A stretch of 64,000 nt of DNA from Desulfuromonadaceae bacterium (GTDB lineage Bacteria > Desulfobacterota > Desulfuromonadia > Desulfuromonadales > JAHYIW01): NCBI GenBank assembly GCA_019429445.1, contig JAHYIW010000005.1, forward strand, positions 1-64,000, given 5' to 3'. Positions 6,984 to 15,268 of this stretch are shown piece by piece; within the stretch, counting starts at the first letter, position 1, and each line of letters starts with the position of its first letter. Below the pieces are notes generated by a model that did no database searches, was not told the origin of the DNA, and saw only the letters and a list, made by a program, of their open reading frames with translations. The position numbers and the translations under genes are program-made.

Positions 6984-8270
6984 TCAAGCGACCCGTTCCA
7001 GCAGCGACATCGACTCGATATGAAACGTCTGCGGAAACATATCGACAACCCGCGTTGCAACCAGCCGGTAACCGCCCTCGATCAGCACTTTCAGATCGCG
7101 CGCCAACGTCGCCGGATCACACGACACATAGATGATGCGCGGCGGACGCAGCCGCACCAGCTCCGGCACCACCTCGGCCGCGCCGGAGCGCGGCGGATCG
7201 AGCAGCACCAGATCGAAACCGTCCCCCCACAAAGCTGTTGCGGCCCCGACCGCATCCCGCGCATGAAAAGAACAATTGTCCAGCCGGGCCTGTGCGGCAT
7301 TACGCTTTGCATCGGCAATCGCCGGTCCATACTCCTCCACCCCCACCACCTGCCCGCCCCGCCGGGCCAGCGGCAGCGAAAAGTTGCCGATCCCGCAGTA
7401 CAGATCAAGCACCCGCCGACCGCGCAGATCACCCGCGTCGCGCAGCACCTGTGCCACCATCTGCCGGTTCTGCGCCTGATTGACCTGCACAAAGCCACCG
7501 GCACGATAGCGCAGTTCGAGGGGCGGTTCAGCGACGCTGATAAAGAGATCGTCCTCATCCGCCGCCACCTTCAGAGCCTTTTTGTGCCCGTACTGAATCG
7601 CCAGCGCGATCTTCTCGGCGGCAAAGAACGGCGTAAGAAAGGAGAGCAGACGATCAGGCGCTTCCCCCTGAAAGATCACCGTTACGCGCAGACGGCCATC
7701 GGTGCCGACCTGGACATCGACCTGAGAGATCTGGCGCGCAGCAGGTGCGGACGGCAGGTGCTGGCGCAGCAAAGCCAGCGCCTGATTGAGACGGTCAGCG
7801 AGGATCGGACAGGTGTCGATGGCGACCACGTGATGACTGGTGCGACGATAGAAACCGATGGTCAGACCGGCGGCGGTTGCATGACACTTGAATTGGGCGC
7901 GACCGCGATAGTGCCAGGGATCAGGGGCGCTGAGCGGGGCGCACAACGGGACGTCAGCGATTCCTGCCTGACGCGTGAGCAGCTCGGTGAAGATCTGCAC
8001 CTTGGCGTCGAGCTGGGCGGCATAGGGCAGAAACTGCCACTGACAGCCACCACAGTCGCCAAACCAGGCGCAGACCGGCGCAATCCGGTCGGCTGCGGGG
8101 GTCAATACCTCGACCAGCTCGGCCTCGGCATAACGTTTCTTCGCCTTGACGATCCGGCAGCACACCGTATCCCCCGGTGCCGTCAACGGCACGAAGACGG
8201 TCTTGCCGTCATATCTACCGCAGCCGCGCCCGCCGTTGGTGAGGCGGTCAATGGTCAGTTCGATCATCAA
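6984..8270 (-). CDS. rlmD: 23S rRNA (uracil-5-)-methyltransferase, RlmD/RumA family
   Basis: A 428-residue class I AdoMet RNA methyltransferase. An N-terminal TRAM-like RNA-binding domain (about 1-58) is followed by the Fe-S ligands in CAWFGDCGGCQW (about 68-79; the fourth cysteine is C162 in DTCPILAD). The Rossmann domain has VLDLYCGIGNFSLPLA near 290. The catalytic segment is LLDPPRSG and then the nucleophile Cys in IIYVSCDPATLARDL. The family makes m5U in 23S rRNA or tRNA; which uridine is modified cannot be read from sequence alone, so the symbol is tentative. Upstream lies a 350-base stretch of repeats, so it probably has its own promoter. GC-rich third positions fit the neighbours. Confidence 0.85.
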   Translation of the reverse strand: MMIELTIDRLTNGGRGCGRYDGKTVFVPLTAPGDTVCCRIVKAKKRYAEAELVEVLTPAADRIAPVCAWFGDCGGCQWQFLPYAAQLDAKVQIFTELLTRQAGIADVPLCAPLSAPDPWHYRGRAQFKCHATAAGLTIGFYRRTSHHVVAIDTCPILADRLNQALALLRQHLPSAPAARQISQVDVQVGTDGRLRVTVIFQGEAPDRLLSFLTPFFAAEKIALAIQYGHKKALKVAADEDDLFISVAEPPLELRYRAGGFVQVNQAQNRQMVAQVLRDAGDLRGRRVLDLYCGIGNFSLPLARRGGQVVGVEEYGPAIADAKRNAAQARLDNCSFHARDAVGAATALWGDGFDLVLLDPPRSGAAEVVPELVRLRPPRIIYVSCDPATLARDLKVLIEGGYRLVATRVVDMFPQTFHIESMSLLERVA

Positions 8271-8276
8271 TCTCTT

Positions 8277-8612
8277 TTTACCACCCGTTCGCTGCGCTAA
8301 ACATTCAGATCCTTCTTACCACCCGTTCGCTACGCTCACTGGAGATCACGGAGATCACGGAGAAAACACTTAAGATCAAAGCCAAAGACTTGATTTTGGT
8401 TTAAACCCTAAAGATTTTGATTCTCTCCGTGTTCTCCGTGCCCTCCGTGGTGAAACATTCAGATCCTTCTTACCACCCGTTCGCTGCGCTCACTGGAGAT
8501 CACGGAGATCACGGAGAAAACATAAGATCAAAACCAATGGCTTTTTTGGTTTAAGCCAAAGCCTCAAGCCCTTGACCTTCTCCGTGTTCTCCGTGCCCTC
8601 CGTGGTGAAATA
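8277..8612. repeat. Two adjacent ~155-bp copies of a CACGGAG-type intergenic repeat
   Basis: Copy A spans 8299-8452 and copy B 8453-8612; a partial third copy (ACCACCCGTTCGCTGCGCTA) sits at 8279-8298. Each copy begins CAGATCCTTCTTACCACCCG, contains ATCACGGAG twice with a 9-base period, has a divergent AT-rich core, and ends with three inverted CTCCGTG units. Each copy can fold into a long hairpin. Similar CACGGAG repeats are scattered between genes in many environmental bacteria. No coding potential is seen. Confidence 0.85.
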
Positions 8613-8617
8613 ATTTC

Positions 8618-9016
8618 TTACTTGATCAACGTAAAACGCCGCTGCGACGCATCTTTCTTGCCCAGCTTATCCGCAACCAGACGGGCAACAAACGCCGGGC
8701 GGGCAAGATAATGCCCGGTGGAGGTCAGAAAGCTCGCGAGCATCTCCTCCTTGACGGCAGGGACATCGTCCCCGGCCACCCCCATGCGTTCCATCGAGTG
8801 CTCAAAATGAAGTGACTCGCCGAGCCGTTCGCGTACTTCGGCAGCACGCTCGCGCCACGCTTCGGGGATGCTCGCGGCGGTCACCGGCAGCTCGCAGCTG
8901 ATGACCAGCTTGATGCGGTGATAATCGCCAAAATAACGGTTCGAATGATCATCGACCCGCAGGTTCAGGCCGCCGTTGAGCGCTATCGTCCGGAACACCG
9001 GCGTCTCATTTATCAT
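8618..9016 (-). CDS. Conserved hypothetical protein
   Basis: A 132-residue soluble protein that I do not recognise. The N-terminal half is strand-like (VFRTIALNGGLNLRVDDHSN, RIKLVISCEL) and the C-terminal half helical (ERAAEVRERLGESLHFEHSM). No signal peptide, membrane segment or metal motif. The start has GAGGAAC just upstream and overlaps the trmJ stop by 11 bases, so translation is probably coupled to trmJ. The order holC-trmJ-this gene suggests an operon but gives no firm function. Confidence 0.75.
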   Translation of the reverse strand: MINETPVFRTIALNGGLNLRVDDHSNRYFGDYHRIKLVISCELPVTAASIPEAWRERAAEVRERLGESLHFEHSMERMGVAGDDVPAVKEEMLASFLTSTGHYLARPAFVARLVADKLGKKDASQRRFTLIK

Positions 9017-9782
9017 TGTTCCTCAGTCGTTCCGTCAGTTTGCGCCGTTCCCCTTCGAGCCAGTCGATGCGACTCCAGAGTCCGTGGAGGATGCGTACTT
9101 CGCGATCGTTCAAACCGGCCCGGCCAAAGATGCGCCGAAAACCGCGCAGGATATGATCGGGGTTGACCGGGTCGAGATAGCCGGCCTCGACAAGGGAGCG
9201 GCGCATGTGAAAGAACATACTTTCGAGCGTCTCATTGCTCGCCAGCTTCTTGCCGTTCGTTTCATCATCGATCGTGGTTGACGCTCTGCGGGCGGCCCTG
9301 GTCACTTCATAGAGACAGAGCGACACCGCCTGGGCCAGATTCATCGAGGGCATGTCATCATTGGTGGAAATCGTCAAGGTGCGCTGGCAGAGGTCGAGTT
9401 CCTCGGTAAAGAGACCGTGGTCCTCACGCCCGAAGACGAGGGCGACCGTTTCCTCGGCGGGGCGAGCGACCAGCGCCTCGGCGGCACCGTCGGGAGCGTA
9501 GAGATCTTCGCGGTATTTGCCGTAACGCCGGGTGGTGCCGATGGCGAAGGAACAGTCGGCCAGCGCCGCAGCCAGATCAGGATAGATGCGAGCCCCTTCA
9601 AGGATATCTTTCGCCTTGACCGCCATCTGTCGCGCATCGTTTGCAAGATGATCGGTCTCCGGCGCCACCAGGCGCAGTTCACTGAAACCGAAATTGCCCA
9701 TCGCGCGACACACCGAGCCGATATTGAGCGGCCCCTGCGCGCCGACGAGGACCACCTTGATGCGGGGAAAGTATTGTTTCAT
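9006..9782 (-). CDS. trmJ: tRNA (cytidine/uridine-2'-O-)-methyltransferase TrmJ family
   Basis: A 259-residue SPOUT-class RNA 2'-O-methyltransferase. The N-terminal motif 1 is VVLVGAQGPLNIGSVCRAMG with the expected Asn and Arg. Motif 2 is ALVFGREDHGL and motif 3 STNDDMPSMNLAQAV, which form the trefoil-knot AdoMet pocket. The helical C-terminal extension (LESMFFHMRRSLVEAGYLDP) is typical of TrmJ, which methylates position 32 of tRNAs. The start is placed at 9782: the holC TAG ends one base before it (TAG-T-ATG), so translation is probably by reinitiation, and no strong ribosome site is seen. Confidence 0.88.
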   Translation of the reverse strand: MKQYFPRIKVVLVGAQGPLNIGSVCRAMGNFGFSELRLVAPETDHLANDARQMAVKAKDILEGARIYPDLAAALADCSFAIGTTRRYGKYREDLYAPDGAAEALVARPAEETVALVFGREDHGLFTEELDLCQRTLTISTNDDMPSMNLAQAVSLCLYEVTRAARRASTTIDDETNGKKLASNETLESMFFHMRRSLVEAGYLDPVNPDHILRGFRRIFGRAGLNDREVRILHGLWSRIDWLEGERRKLTERLRNNDK

Positions 9783-9783
9783 A

Positions 9784-10239
9784 CTATTGTCTGTCCACTT
9801 TCGGGTTGGCACCGTCAGCTACGCTGCGCATTCCGGTGACGAAACCAACTTCCCGGTAGCGCGCGTAGCGATCACGTGCCGCCTGTGCCAGCGCATCATC
9901 ATAAACTTCGGCGAAATCGATCACCTGATGAAACTGGCGCAAAAAGTCGACGGAACAGGGAGAACCCATGATCAGGATGCGTGCGCCGTTCGGATTGCGC
10001 TCACTGCACACAATCACTACCGGTTCGCCAAGGCACTCCACTGAACCGTTGTCGTAAGTGTGGGGGAGGAACGTGTCTTTCTTCCAGGTCCACATGAAAC
10101 GATCAAGGGTAACAGCCTGATTTTCATCCTGAACCATCACCAGGACGCGGTGCCCGGCGGACAGGAATTCCGTCGCCAGCCGACACAGATGCATGGCCTT
10201 CTCAGGTTTTTTCAGTTTAATAAAGTCAATTTTTGTCAT
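9784..10239 (-). CDS. holC: DNA polymerase III subunit chi
   Basis: A 151-residue protein with the HolC pattern: MTKIDFIKLKKPEKAMHLCR at the start, then CRLATEFLSAGHRVLVMVQD, LDRFMWTWKKDTFLPHTYD and the C-terminal FHQVIDFAEVYDD...ARDRYARYREVGF. Chi links the clamp-loader psi subunit to SSB. The ATG at 10239 is preferred to the upstream one at 10299 because the family normally begins at this point. It is the first gene of a short minus-strand unit with trmJ and the 8618-9016 gene. It is divergent from the Slp lipoprotein gene. Confidence 0.83.
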   Translation of the reverse strand: MTKIDFIKLKKPEKAMHLCRLATEFLSAGHRVLVMVQDENQAVTLDRFMWTWKKDTFLPHTYDNGSVECLGEPVVIVCSERNPNGARILIMGSPCSVDFLRQFHQVIDFAEVYDDALAQAARDRYARYREVGFVTGMRSVADGANPKVDRQ

Positions 10240-10418
10240 TGGCAACCATGGGGTTGAAAGGTGCCCGGAAAGATAGCAGAGGGAACGATCGACGGTCAAC
10301 CTATTTTAAACTTGAATACCGCTCTATATGGGATATAATCATCTGGAATTTCAGCACGTTATCTTTCATGTTGAGGACCGTACGGTTCCACTGTACCAGC
10401 GCTCTGCGGGAGGTTCCT

Positions 10419-11018
10419 ATGCGTAGCTCAATCCGGCCCCAGCTCTTCGTTATCTGCCTGATTCTTGCGACCCTGTTAATGCCCGGTTGCACCCACGTTA
10501 TCCCCTCGGCGGCGCGCGCCAAAGCGGACCGGAATCTGGATTTCACCACCATCAAAAATAATCCCGATCAGTATCTCGGACAAACCCTGCTTTTGGGTGG
10601 ACTGGTGGTCGATATTGAACTGGTACGCGAAGGCACCACCCTTGAGATCTTCAGCTACGGGCTCGATTTCACCGGTGAGCCGGTCTATACCGACGAGAAC
10701 AGCGGACGATTTCTGGCGCGAACCGACCGTTTTCTTGATCCGGCGCTCTTCGCTCCGGGGCGCTTTGTAACCTTGGTAGCAACCGTGCAGGGACGCAAAA
10801 CCAAACCCCTCGGGGAGATCGACTACACCTACCCGGTGCTGTCAATTGACAACGTTTATCTGTGGGAAACCCCCTATCGGTACGCCCTGCCGCCAAATAG
10901 TGGATTCCTTACGCCGGTACCCTTTGACCGCCGGGACTATCTGCGGCACAACCCCTATGATCCGGATCTTTACTATCCCTATTCACCTTTCTGGTGGCGC
11001 ACCCCACCGGGATATTGA
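10419..11018 (+). CDS. Slp-family outer-membrane lipoprotein
   Basis: A 199-residue lipoprotein: signal peptide MRSSIRPQLFVICLILATLL ending in the lipobox MPGC, then the Slp domain (FTTIKNNPDQYLGQTLLLGG, VDIELVREGTTLEIFSY, GRFVTLVATVQGRKTKPLGE, IDYTYPVLSIDNVYLWE). The C-terminal 50 residues are Tyr/Pro-rich (DPDLYYPYSPFWW), as in Geobacter-type Slp proteins. GGGAGG at 10408-10413 supports this start. Slp proteins sit in the outer membrane and respond to starvation or stress in enterobacteria; the function here is unknown. Confidence 0.85.
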   Translation: MRSSIRPQLFVICLILATLLMPGCTHVIPSAARAKADRNLDFTTIKNNPDQYLGQTLLLGGLVVDIELVREGTTLEIFSYGLDFTGEPVYTDENSGRFLARTDRFLDPALFAPGRFVTLVATVQGRKTKPLGEIDYTYPVLSIDNVYLWETPYRYALPPNSGFLTPVPFDRRDYLRHNPYDPDLYYPYSPFWWRTPPGY

Positions 11019-11065
11019 CTCTCTTTCTGGCAGCCAGACAAACGGATTAATTTCGGTCATTGTCG

Positions 11066-11677
11066 ATGATCAACCTCAGTGAGCTTGAAAATTCCTTGCG
11101 CAGGTACCGTCCCCGTGTTACCCGGATGGAGGATTACCCCGGCTACCGTCATGCGGCAGTCGCCTGTATTCTGCGTGAAACGCCCGACGGACCGGAAATC
11201 TTCTATATCCTGCGTTCGCACTGCGACGCGGACCCCTGGTCGGGCGACATCGCTTTTCCCGGTGGACATATTAAAGTTGATGATGATCATGCGCGCTTTG
11301 CCGCCGAGCGCGAAACACTGGAAGAGACCGGGCTGGATCTGCGCAATGCGACTTTTCTTGGCAGACTTGATGACCTTGCCGGAGCACACCTGTCGATTAT
11401 CGTCTGCTGTTTCGTTTATCTCCTCCCCACGCCGTTGAGCGCGGCGCTGACACTGAACGCCGAGGTTCACCAGGCTTTCTGGATTCCGTGCCGAGACCTT
11501 CTTGATCCTGCCCGGCGACGCATGACCACCGTTCATTTTCGCGGTGACCGTTTCGAGCGTCCGGCGCTTGACATCCTTGGTCCAAAGCACAAGGTTCTGT
11601 GGGGGATTACCTATCGATTGACGGCACAGTTTCTGGAAATCAATGGTCATTCCTTGCCACAGACACCAATCCCCTGA
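11066..11677 (+). CDS. Nudix hydrolase, CoA-pyrophosphatase (NudL) type
   Basis: About 203 residues. The Nudix region is PGGHIKVDDDHARFAAERET followed by LEETGL; the catalytic REXXEEXG part is intact, and the earlier part has the spacing of NudL-type CoA pyrophosphatases, with Asp in place of the canonical Glu. FYILRSHCDADPWSGDIAFP matches the UPF0035-like segment before the Nudix box. Expected reaction: coenzyme A to phosphopantetheine plus 3',5'-ADP with a divalent metal. No clear ribosome site; the ATG at 11066 is chosen, with a TTG at 11060 as an alternative. It follows the Slp gene by 47 bases. Confidence 0.8.
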   Translation: MINLSELENSLRRYRPRVTRMEDYPGYRHAAVACILRETPDGPEIFYILRSHCDADPWSGDIAFPGGHIKVDDDHARFAAERETLEETGLDLRNATFLGRLDDLAGAHLSIIVCCFVYLLPTPLSAALTLNAEVHQAFWIPCRDLLDPARRRMTTVHFRGDRFERPALDILGPKHKVLWGITYRLTAQFLEINGHSLPQTPIP

Positions 11678-11829
11678 GCGCTTGCGCGTCAAAATTATCT
11701 GCCGTGCAGCGCATAGTGTCGATATTCTGACGCATCAGACCGGAGCCGTTTGCGTAACCGGTTAATTTATAACAACTTTAAAAGTGGTACAGCAAATGCA
11801 AACCTTTATATCTACAACATCCTTGAATC

Positions 11830-11876
11830 GACCCCGGCGTTCTCCCCTTTACTTACGCCCGGGGTCATTTTTTTAT
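11830..11876 (+). terminator. Rho-independent terminator after the Nudix gene
   Basis: GACCCCGGCG at 11830-11839 pairs with CGCCCGGGGTC at 11856-11866 (one bulged base), followed by A and seven T residues. It ends the Slp-Nudix unit about 35 bases before the MFS start. Confidence 0.75.
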
Positions 11877-11911
11877 GCAGCAGCCCCCCTCCCCTGTGCC
11901 ACGAGTCAACA

Positions 11912-13213
11912 ATGAAAACACGCCCCCCTGCGGAACGCCGCCAAATCCGCGCGCGGATCAGCTGGTGCCTCTACGATTGGGCTAATTCGGCCTTTGCCAC
12001 GATAATCCTTGCGGCGGTTCTGCCGGTCTATTTTGCTTCTCTGGTTCCTGAACAAGGGGCCGCCTTTGCGGGGAAAATCAATATTCCGGCGACAGCGTTC
12101 TGGGGGTACAGCGTGGCCCTTTCAATGCTTGTTGTGGCGCTGGTCGCCGCTCCCCTCGGGGCGCTGGCGGACCGTCATGGTTACCGCGTACGCCTGCTCC
12201 GTCTGTTTTGTGTATGCGGCTCGATTGCAACGGCAACGCTCTTTATGACCGGACCGGGAAGCTACTTGCTGGCCGCTGCCCTCTTCATTATCGGCAACAT
12301 CTCTTTTGCGGGGGGGAATATATTCTATAACGCATTGCTCCCCACGCTGGTTGCTCCGGGGGAAAAGGACATCAACCGACTCTCGTCTTACGGTTTTGCC
12401 AGCGGCTATCTGGGCGGAGGGCTGGCACTGCTGCTGGTATTCCTTTTGATTCAACGCGGAGAGTGGTTCGGGATTGGTGATCCGGCACTGGCGGCGCGGA
12501 TCGGTTTTCTGCTTACCGGGGGGTGGTGGCTGATCTTTGCCCTGCCCTGCCTGCTCCTGGTCGACGAGCCCCCGCTCAGGGTTCAAAAAAACAGTCATCC
12601 GGGATGGCGTGAGAGTTTCCGTCACTTACGTCGTTATCCTGATTTACTGCGATTTTTACTGGCTTTTTTGCTCTACAATGACGGTATCCAGACAATTATC
12701 GCGGTATCGGCAATCTTTGCCCGCGAAGAGCTGGGACTGTCGACCGGAACGATCCTCGGCTGTTTCCTGATGATTCAGTTCGTCGCCATGCCCGGTTCAT
12801 TACTCTTCGGTACACTGGCGACAAAAATCGGCGCCAAATGGACCATTATCTTCAGCCTGGTGATTTTTACCGGGATCGGTTGTTACGCGGCGGTATTGCG
12901 CAGCGCGACAGAATTCTGGATTCTTGGCTTTTTTGTCGCGCTGGTGCTGGGCGGCAGCCAGGCGATCAGTCGCTCATTCTTTGCAACGATGACACCGCCC
13001 GGACGACAGGCCGAATTTTTCGGGTTCTATGCCATCAGCTCCAAATTCGCGTCGATCTTCGGGCCGCTGATCTTCGCTTTGATCATCGACCTGAGCGGTT
13101 CGAACCGCTGGGCAATCTTTTCACTTATCGGCTTTTTTCTCGTCGGCGGTGCGCTGTTGATGACCGTCAATCCACAACGGGCGACCAGGGCACTTTCTGA
13201 CGCCCGAGATTGA
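11912..13213 (+). CDS. MFS transporter, UMF1/Atg22-type
   Basis: A 433-residue membrane protein with about twelve segments. The N-terminal signature SWCLYDWANSAFATIILAAV is diagnostic of the bacterial UMF1 (Vps22/Atg22-like) branch of the major facilitator superfamily. The loop GALADRHGYRVRLLRLF is the standard MFS motif A. The frame extends 54 codons further upstream through the terminator, so the ATG at 11912 is chosen. Substrate unknown. The last 47 bases overlap the end of pfkA on the other strand, so both C-termini are constrained by one sequence. Confidence 0.87.
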   Translation: MKTRPPAERRQIRARISWCLYDWANSAFATIILAAVLPVYFASLVPEQGAAFAGKINIPATAFWGYSVALSMLVVALVAAPLGALADRHGYRVRLLRLFCVCGSIATATLFMTGPGSYLLAAALFIIGNISFAGGNIFYNALLPTLVAPGEKDINRLSSYGFASGYLGGGLALLLVFLLIQRGEWFGIGDPALAARIGFLLTGGWWLIFALPCLLLVDEPPLRVQKNSHPGWRESFRHLRRYPDLLRFLLAFLLYNDGIQTIIAVSAIFAREELGLSTGTILGCFLMIQFVAMPGSLLFGTLATKIGAKWTIIFSLVIFTGIGCYAAVLRSATEFWILGFFVALVLGGSQAISRSFFATMTPPGRQAEFFGFYAISSKFASIFGPLIFALIIDLSGSNRWAIFSLIGFFLVGGALLMTVNPQRATRALSDARD

Positions 13214-14285
13214 TCCCCAGTTGCTCGGCGGTGGCAACCAGATTACCCCGTGGATCGACCTGATTAGGCTGACCGACTGCCGCCGCAAGGGAAACCGAGA
13301 CGATATCCCTCCCGCACAAGGCGCACATCCGCCCGAACTGCTGTGCGGCGATCATTTCCACTGCATAAACCCCGAAGCGTGAACCGAGGATGCGATCAAA
13401 TGACGACGGTGAACCGCCGCGCTGTAAATGTCCCAACACCACGGTGCGCGTTTCCATCGCCATGCACTGACCAACCTGGTGCGCCACATAGGCACCAATT
13501 CCGCCCAGCCGTTCGACGCCAAGATTCTCCGCTGCGCTCTTGACGACCACTTTTTTTCCCGCAAGCGGAGTCGCTCCTTCGGCGACCACGATGATTGAGA
13601 AGCGACGACCACGTTCCCGCCGTGCCCGCATTGCGGCGCAGACGGCAGAGAAATCGATCGGGATCTCCGGAATCAGGATCACATCGGCTCCTCCGGCAAT
13701 CCCCGCCTCCAGTGCAATCCAGCCGGCATCGCGCCCCATAACTTCGACGACCAGCGCACGATGATGACTTTCAGCCGTCGTATGCAGGCGATCAAGCGCC
13801 TCCATCACCACTTCGACAGCGGTATTGTAGCCGAAGGTGACATCGGTCGCGGAGAGATCATTATCGATCGTCTTCGGAATCCCGACCACCGGCAATCCTT
13901 TGGCATAAAGTTGATTGGCGATTTTCAGGGTGCCATCGCCACCGACCGCAATCAGGGCATCGATCCCGGCTTTTTTAAAATTGGCGATCACGCTGTCGGA
14001 GAGATCTTCCTGAACGATCTGTCCGTCTCGCTCAACCGGAAAGCTGAACGGGTTGCCACGATTGGAGGTGCCGATAATCGTTCCGCCGCGAGGCAAGATG
14101 CCACCGATTTGCGGCAGGTTCAGTTCGACCGTTTGCAGTTCACCGACCAACCCTTCAAAGCCGTCGCGAATCCCGACGACCCGCCAGTCATGGGTGAAGA
14201 TTGCCGAACGCACCACCCCGCGAATCACCGCATTGAGGCCGGGGCAGTCGCCCCCACCCGTCAAAATCCCGATTGTCTTGCTCAT
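13167..14285 (-). CDS. pfkA: 6-phosphofructokinase, group III type
   Basis: A 372-residue PFK: phosphate-binding GILTGGGDCPGLNAVIRGVV at the start, AVGGDGTLKIANQL around 100, substrate motif PKTIDNDLSATDVTFGYNTA, MGRDAGWIALEAGIAGGAD and LGHLQRGGSPSSFDR. The Gly in GGDGT points to ATP as phosphoryl donor, while the Lys in PKTIDND is the residue found in PPi-dependent and mixed-group enzymes; this combination is known from group III enzymes that use ATP. Start at 14285, with AAGGAGGA upstream. The upstream region is repeat DNA, so the promoter lies within 14286-14400 or in the repeats. Confidence 0.9.
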   Translation of the reverse strand: MSKTIGILTGGGDCPGLNAVIRGVVRSAIFTHDWRVVGIRDGFEGLVGELQTVELNLPQIGGILPRGGTIIGTSNRGNPFSFPVERDGQIVQEDLSDSVIANFKKAGIDALIAVGGDGTLKIANQLYAKGLPVVGIPKTIDNDLSATDVTFGYNTAVEVVMEALDRLHTTAESHHRALVVEVMGRDAGWIALEAGIAGGADVILIPEIPIDFSAVCAAMRARRERGRRFSIIVVAEGATPLAGKKVVVKSAAENLGVERLGGIGAYVAHQVGQCMAMETRTVVLGHLQRGGSPSSFDRILGSRFGVYAVEMIAAQQFGRMCALCGRDIVSVSLAAAVGQPNQVDPRGNLVATAEQLGINLGRQKVPWSPVVD

Positions 14286-14392
14286 CGTATTCCTCCTTAA
14301 AGCTGTTATATATTCAAAGGGTACGGCTTTCTGTAAATGAGTGAGTAGTATCGTAACATATTGCGGGAAGATTGAAACCAAAGGAAATGGGA

Positions 14393-14582
14393 AACGCCAA
14401 CGGGGCCCCATAAGAAAAGGCCCCGTCCCGGTGCAGATGAGCAGCATATCGTCTCCCCTCGCGCCCTCCATGGAAACCACCGCCCCACGCAAACCACCAT
14501 GCTCGCTGCGAGTGCAGGCACTTTTGCATCCTTTTGCTGCCGGGCAAAAGGATGTCGGCTGGCGGGACGAAACCCGCCGGTT
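14393..14582. repeat. 190-bp direct repeat, copy 1
   Basis: Starts AACGCCAACGGGGCCCCATA and ends at GGGACGAAACCCGCCGGTT. Contains the inverted repeat CGGGGCC...GGCCCCG, GCTCGCTGCGAG, and CCTTTTGCTGCCGGGCAAAAGG. It differs from copy 2 (15064-15253) at only about four positions. Confidence 0.88.
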
Positions 14583-14617
14583 TATGTTTCAATCTTCGTA
14601 ACTATTCACCTGCCCGT

Positions 14618-14762
14618 CCAAGGGTCGTCATCCCCGAGTGACCCTGTCGGGGATCCAGACGTTCAACCTTGAAAACCCTGGATTCCGGCTGAAATCTTGC
14701 CGGAATGACGCTGTAGGAGTCGCCTTCAGGCGCGATGGTTCGCGGCTAAAGCCGCTCCTACG
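14618..14762. repeat. Two short palindromic repeats of widespread types
   Basis: At about 14626-14712 lies an inverted-repeat element running from GTCATCCCCGAG through GGGGATCCAGAC and CCTGGATTCCGGC to GCCGGAATGAC, resembling the GTCATTCCCGC...GGAATCCAG intergenic repeats of many proteobacteria. At 14713-14762 lies TGTAGGAG...GCTCCTACG with GCGGCTAAAGCCGC, a REP-like hairpin. Confidence 0.7.
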
Positions 14763-15063
14763 AAAGAGCTGAACAGTTACCAATCTTCAACTGAATCGAA
14801 AAACAACTTCGCGGGTCGCGGCCCGCAGCCGCCTCACTCTTTTGCTGGCCCAAAAGAGTGAGCAGAAAAGGGCCTGCCATTGCATGGAGCATGTCGGGTT
14901 CGCAGAGTGAGGAATTCAAGAAGCTGTGTACGAGGGACGCGGTCGGTGCGCATCTGCCGCGTCTAACGGGGCTGTTCTTTTCGCCCCGTGCCTGTCGGCG
15001 TCTTCGTAGCGAACGGGGCGTGTTGTATTGATGCCGCCATGAAACCCGGCTATAGAAATTTTC

Positions 15064-15253
15064 AACGCCAACGGGGCCCCATAAGAAAAGGCCCCGTCCC
15101 GGTGCAGATGAGCAGCATATCGTCTCTCCTCGCGCCCTCCATAGAAACCACCACCCCACGCAAACCACCATGCTCGCTGCGAGCGCAGGCACTTTTGCAT
15201 CCTTTTGCTGCCGGGCAAAAGGATGTCGGCTGGCGGGACGAAACCCGCCGGTT
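15064..15253. repeat. 190-bp direct repeat, copy 2
   Basis: Near-identical partner of 14393-14582, same orientation, 671 bases away start to start. It lies directly downstream of the mtaB stop; its GGGGCC...GGCCCC hairpin could serve as a transcription end, though the T-run is weak. Confidence 0.88.
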
Positions 15254-15268
15254 CTGTCTTCAACGGAA

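Larger units (their letters stand above)
14286..15268. other. 983-bp gene-free region made of several repeat families
   Basis: From left to right: about 105 bases of unique leader of pfkA, repeat copy 1 (14393-14582), a segment with other repeats (14618-14760), a segment with inverted repeats such as GCGGGTCGCGGCCCGC and CTCTTTTG...CAAAAGAG (14810-14870), then repeat copy 2 (15064-15253), which ends 15 bases after mtaB. Open frames here simply translate the repeats and carry no conserved domain. Confidence 0.8.

Noticed and set aside
6957-8300. 447-codon open frame antisense to rlmD
   Set aside because: It is low-complexity, Arg/His/Gln-rich and has no domain; the minus-strand rlmD frame has all family motifs. 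A by-product of GC-rich codon use.
8279-8612. CRISPR array
   Set aside because: Repeat units are about 155 bp with internal palindromes and no regular spacers, and there are no cas genes.
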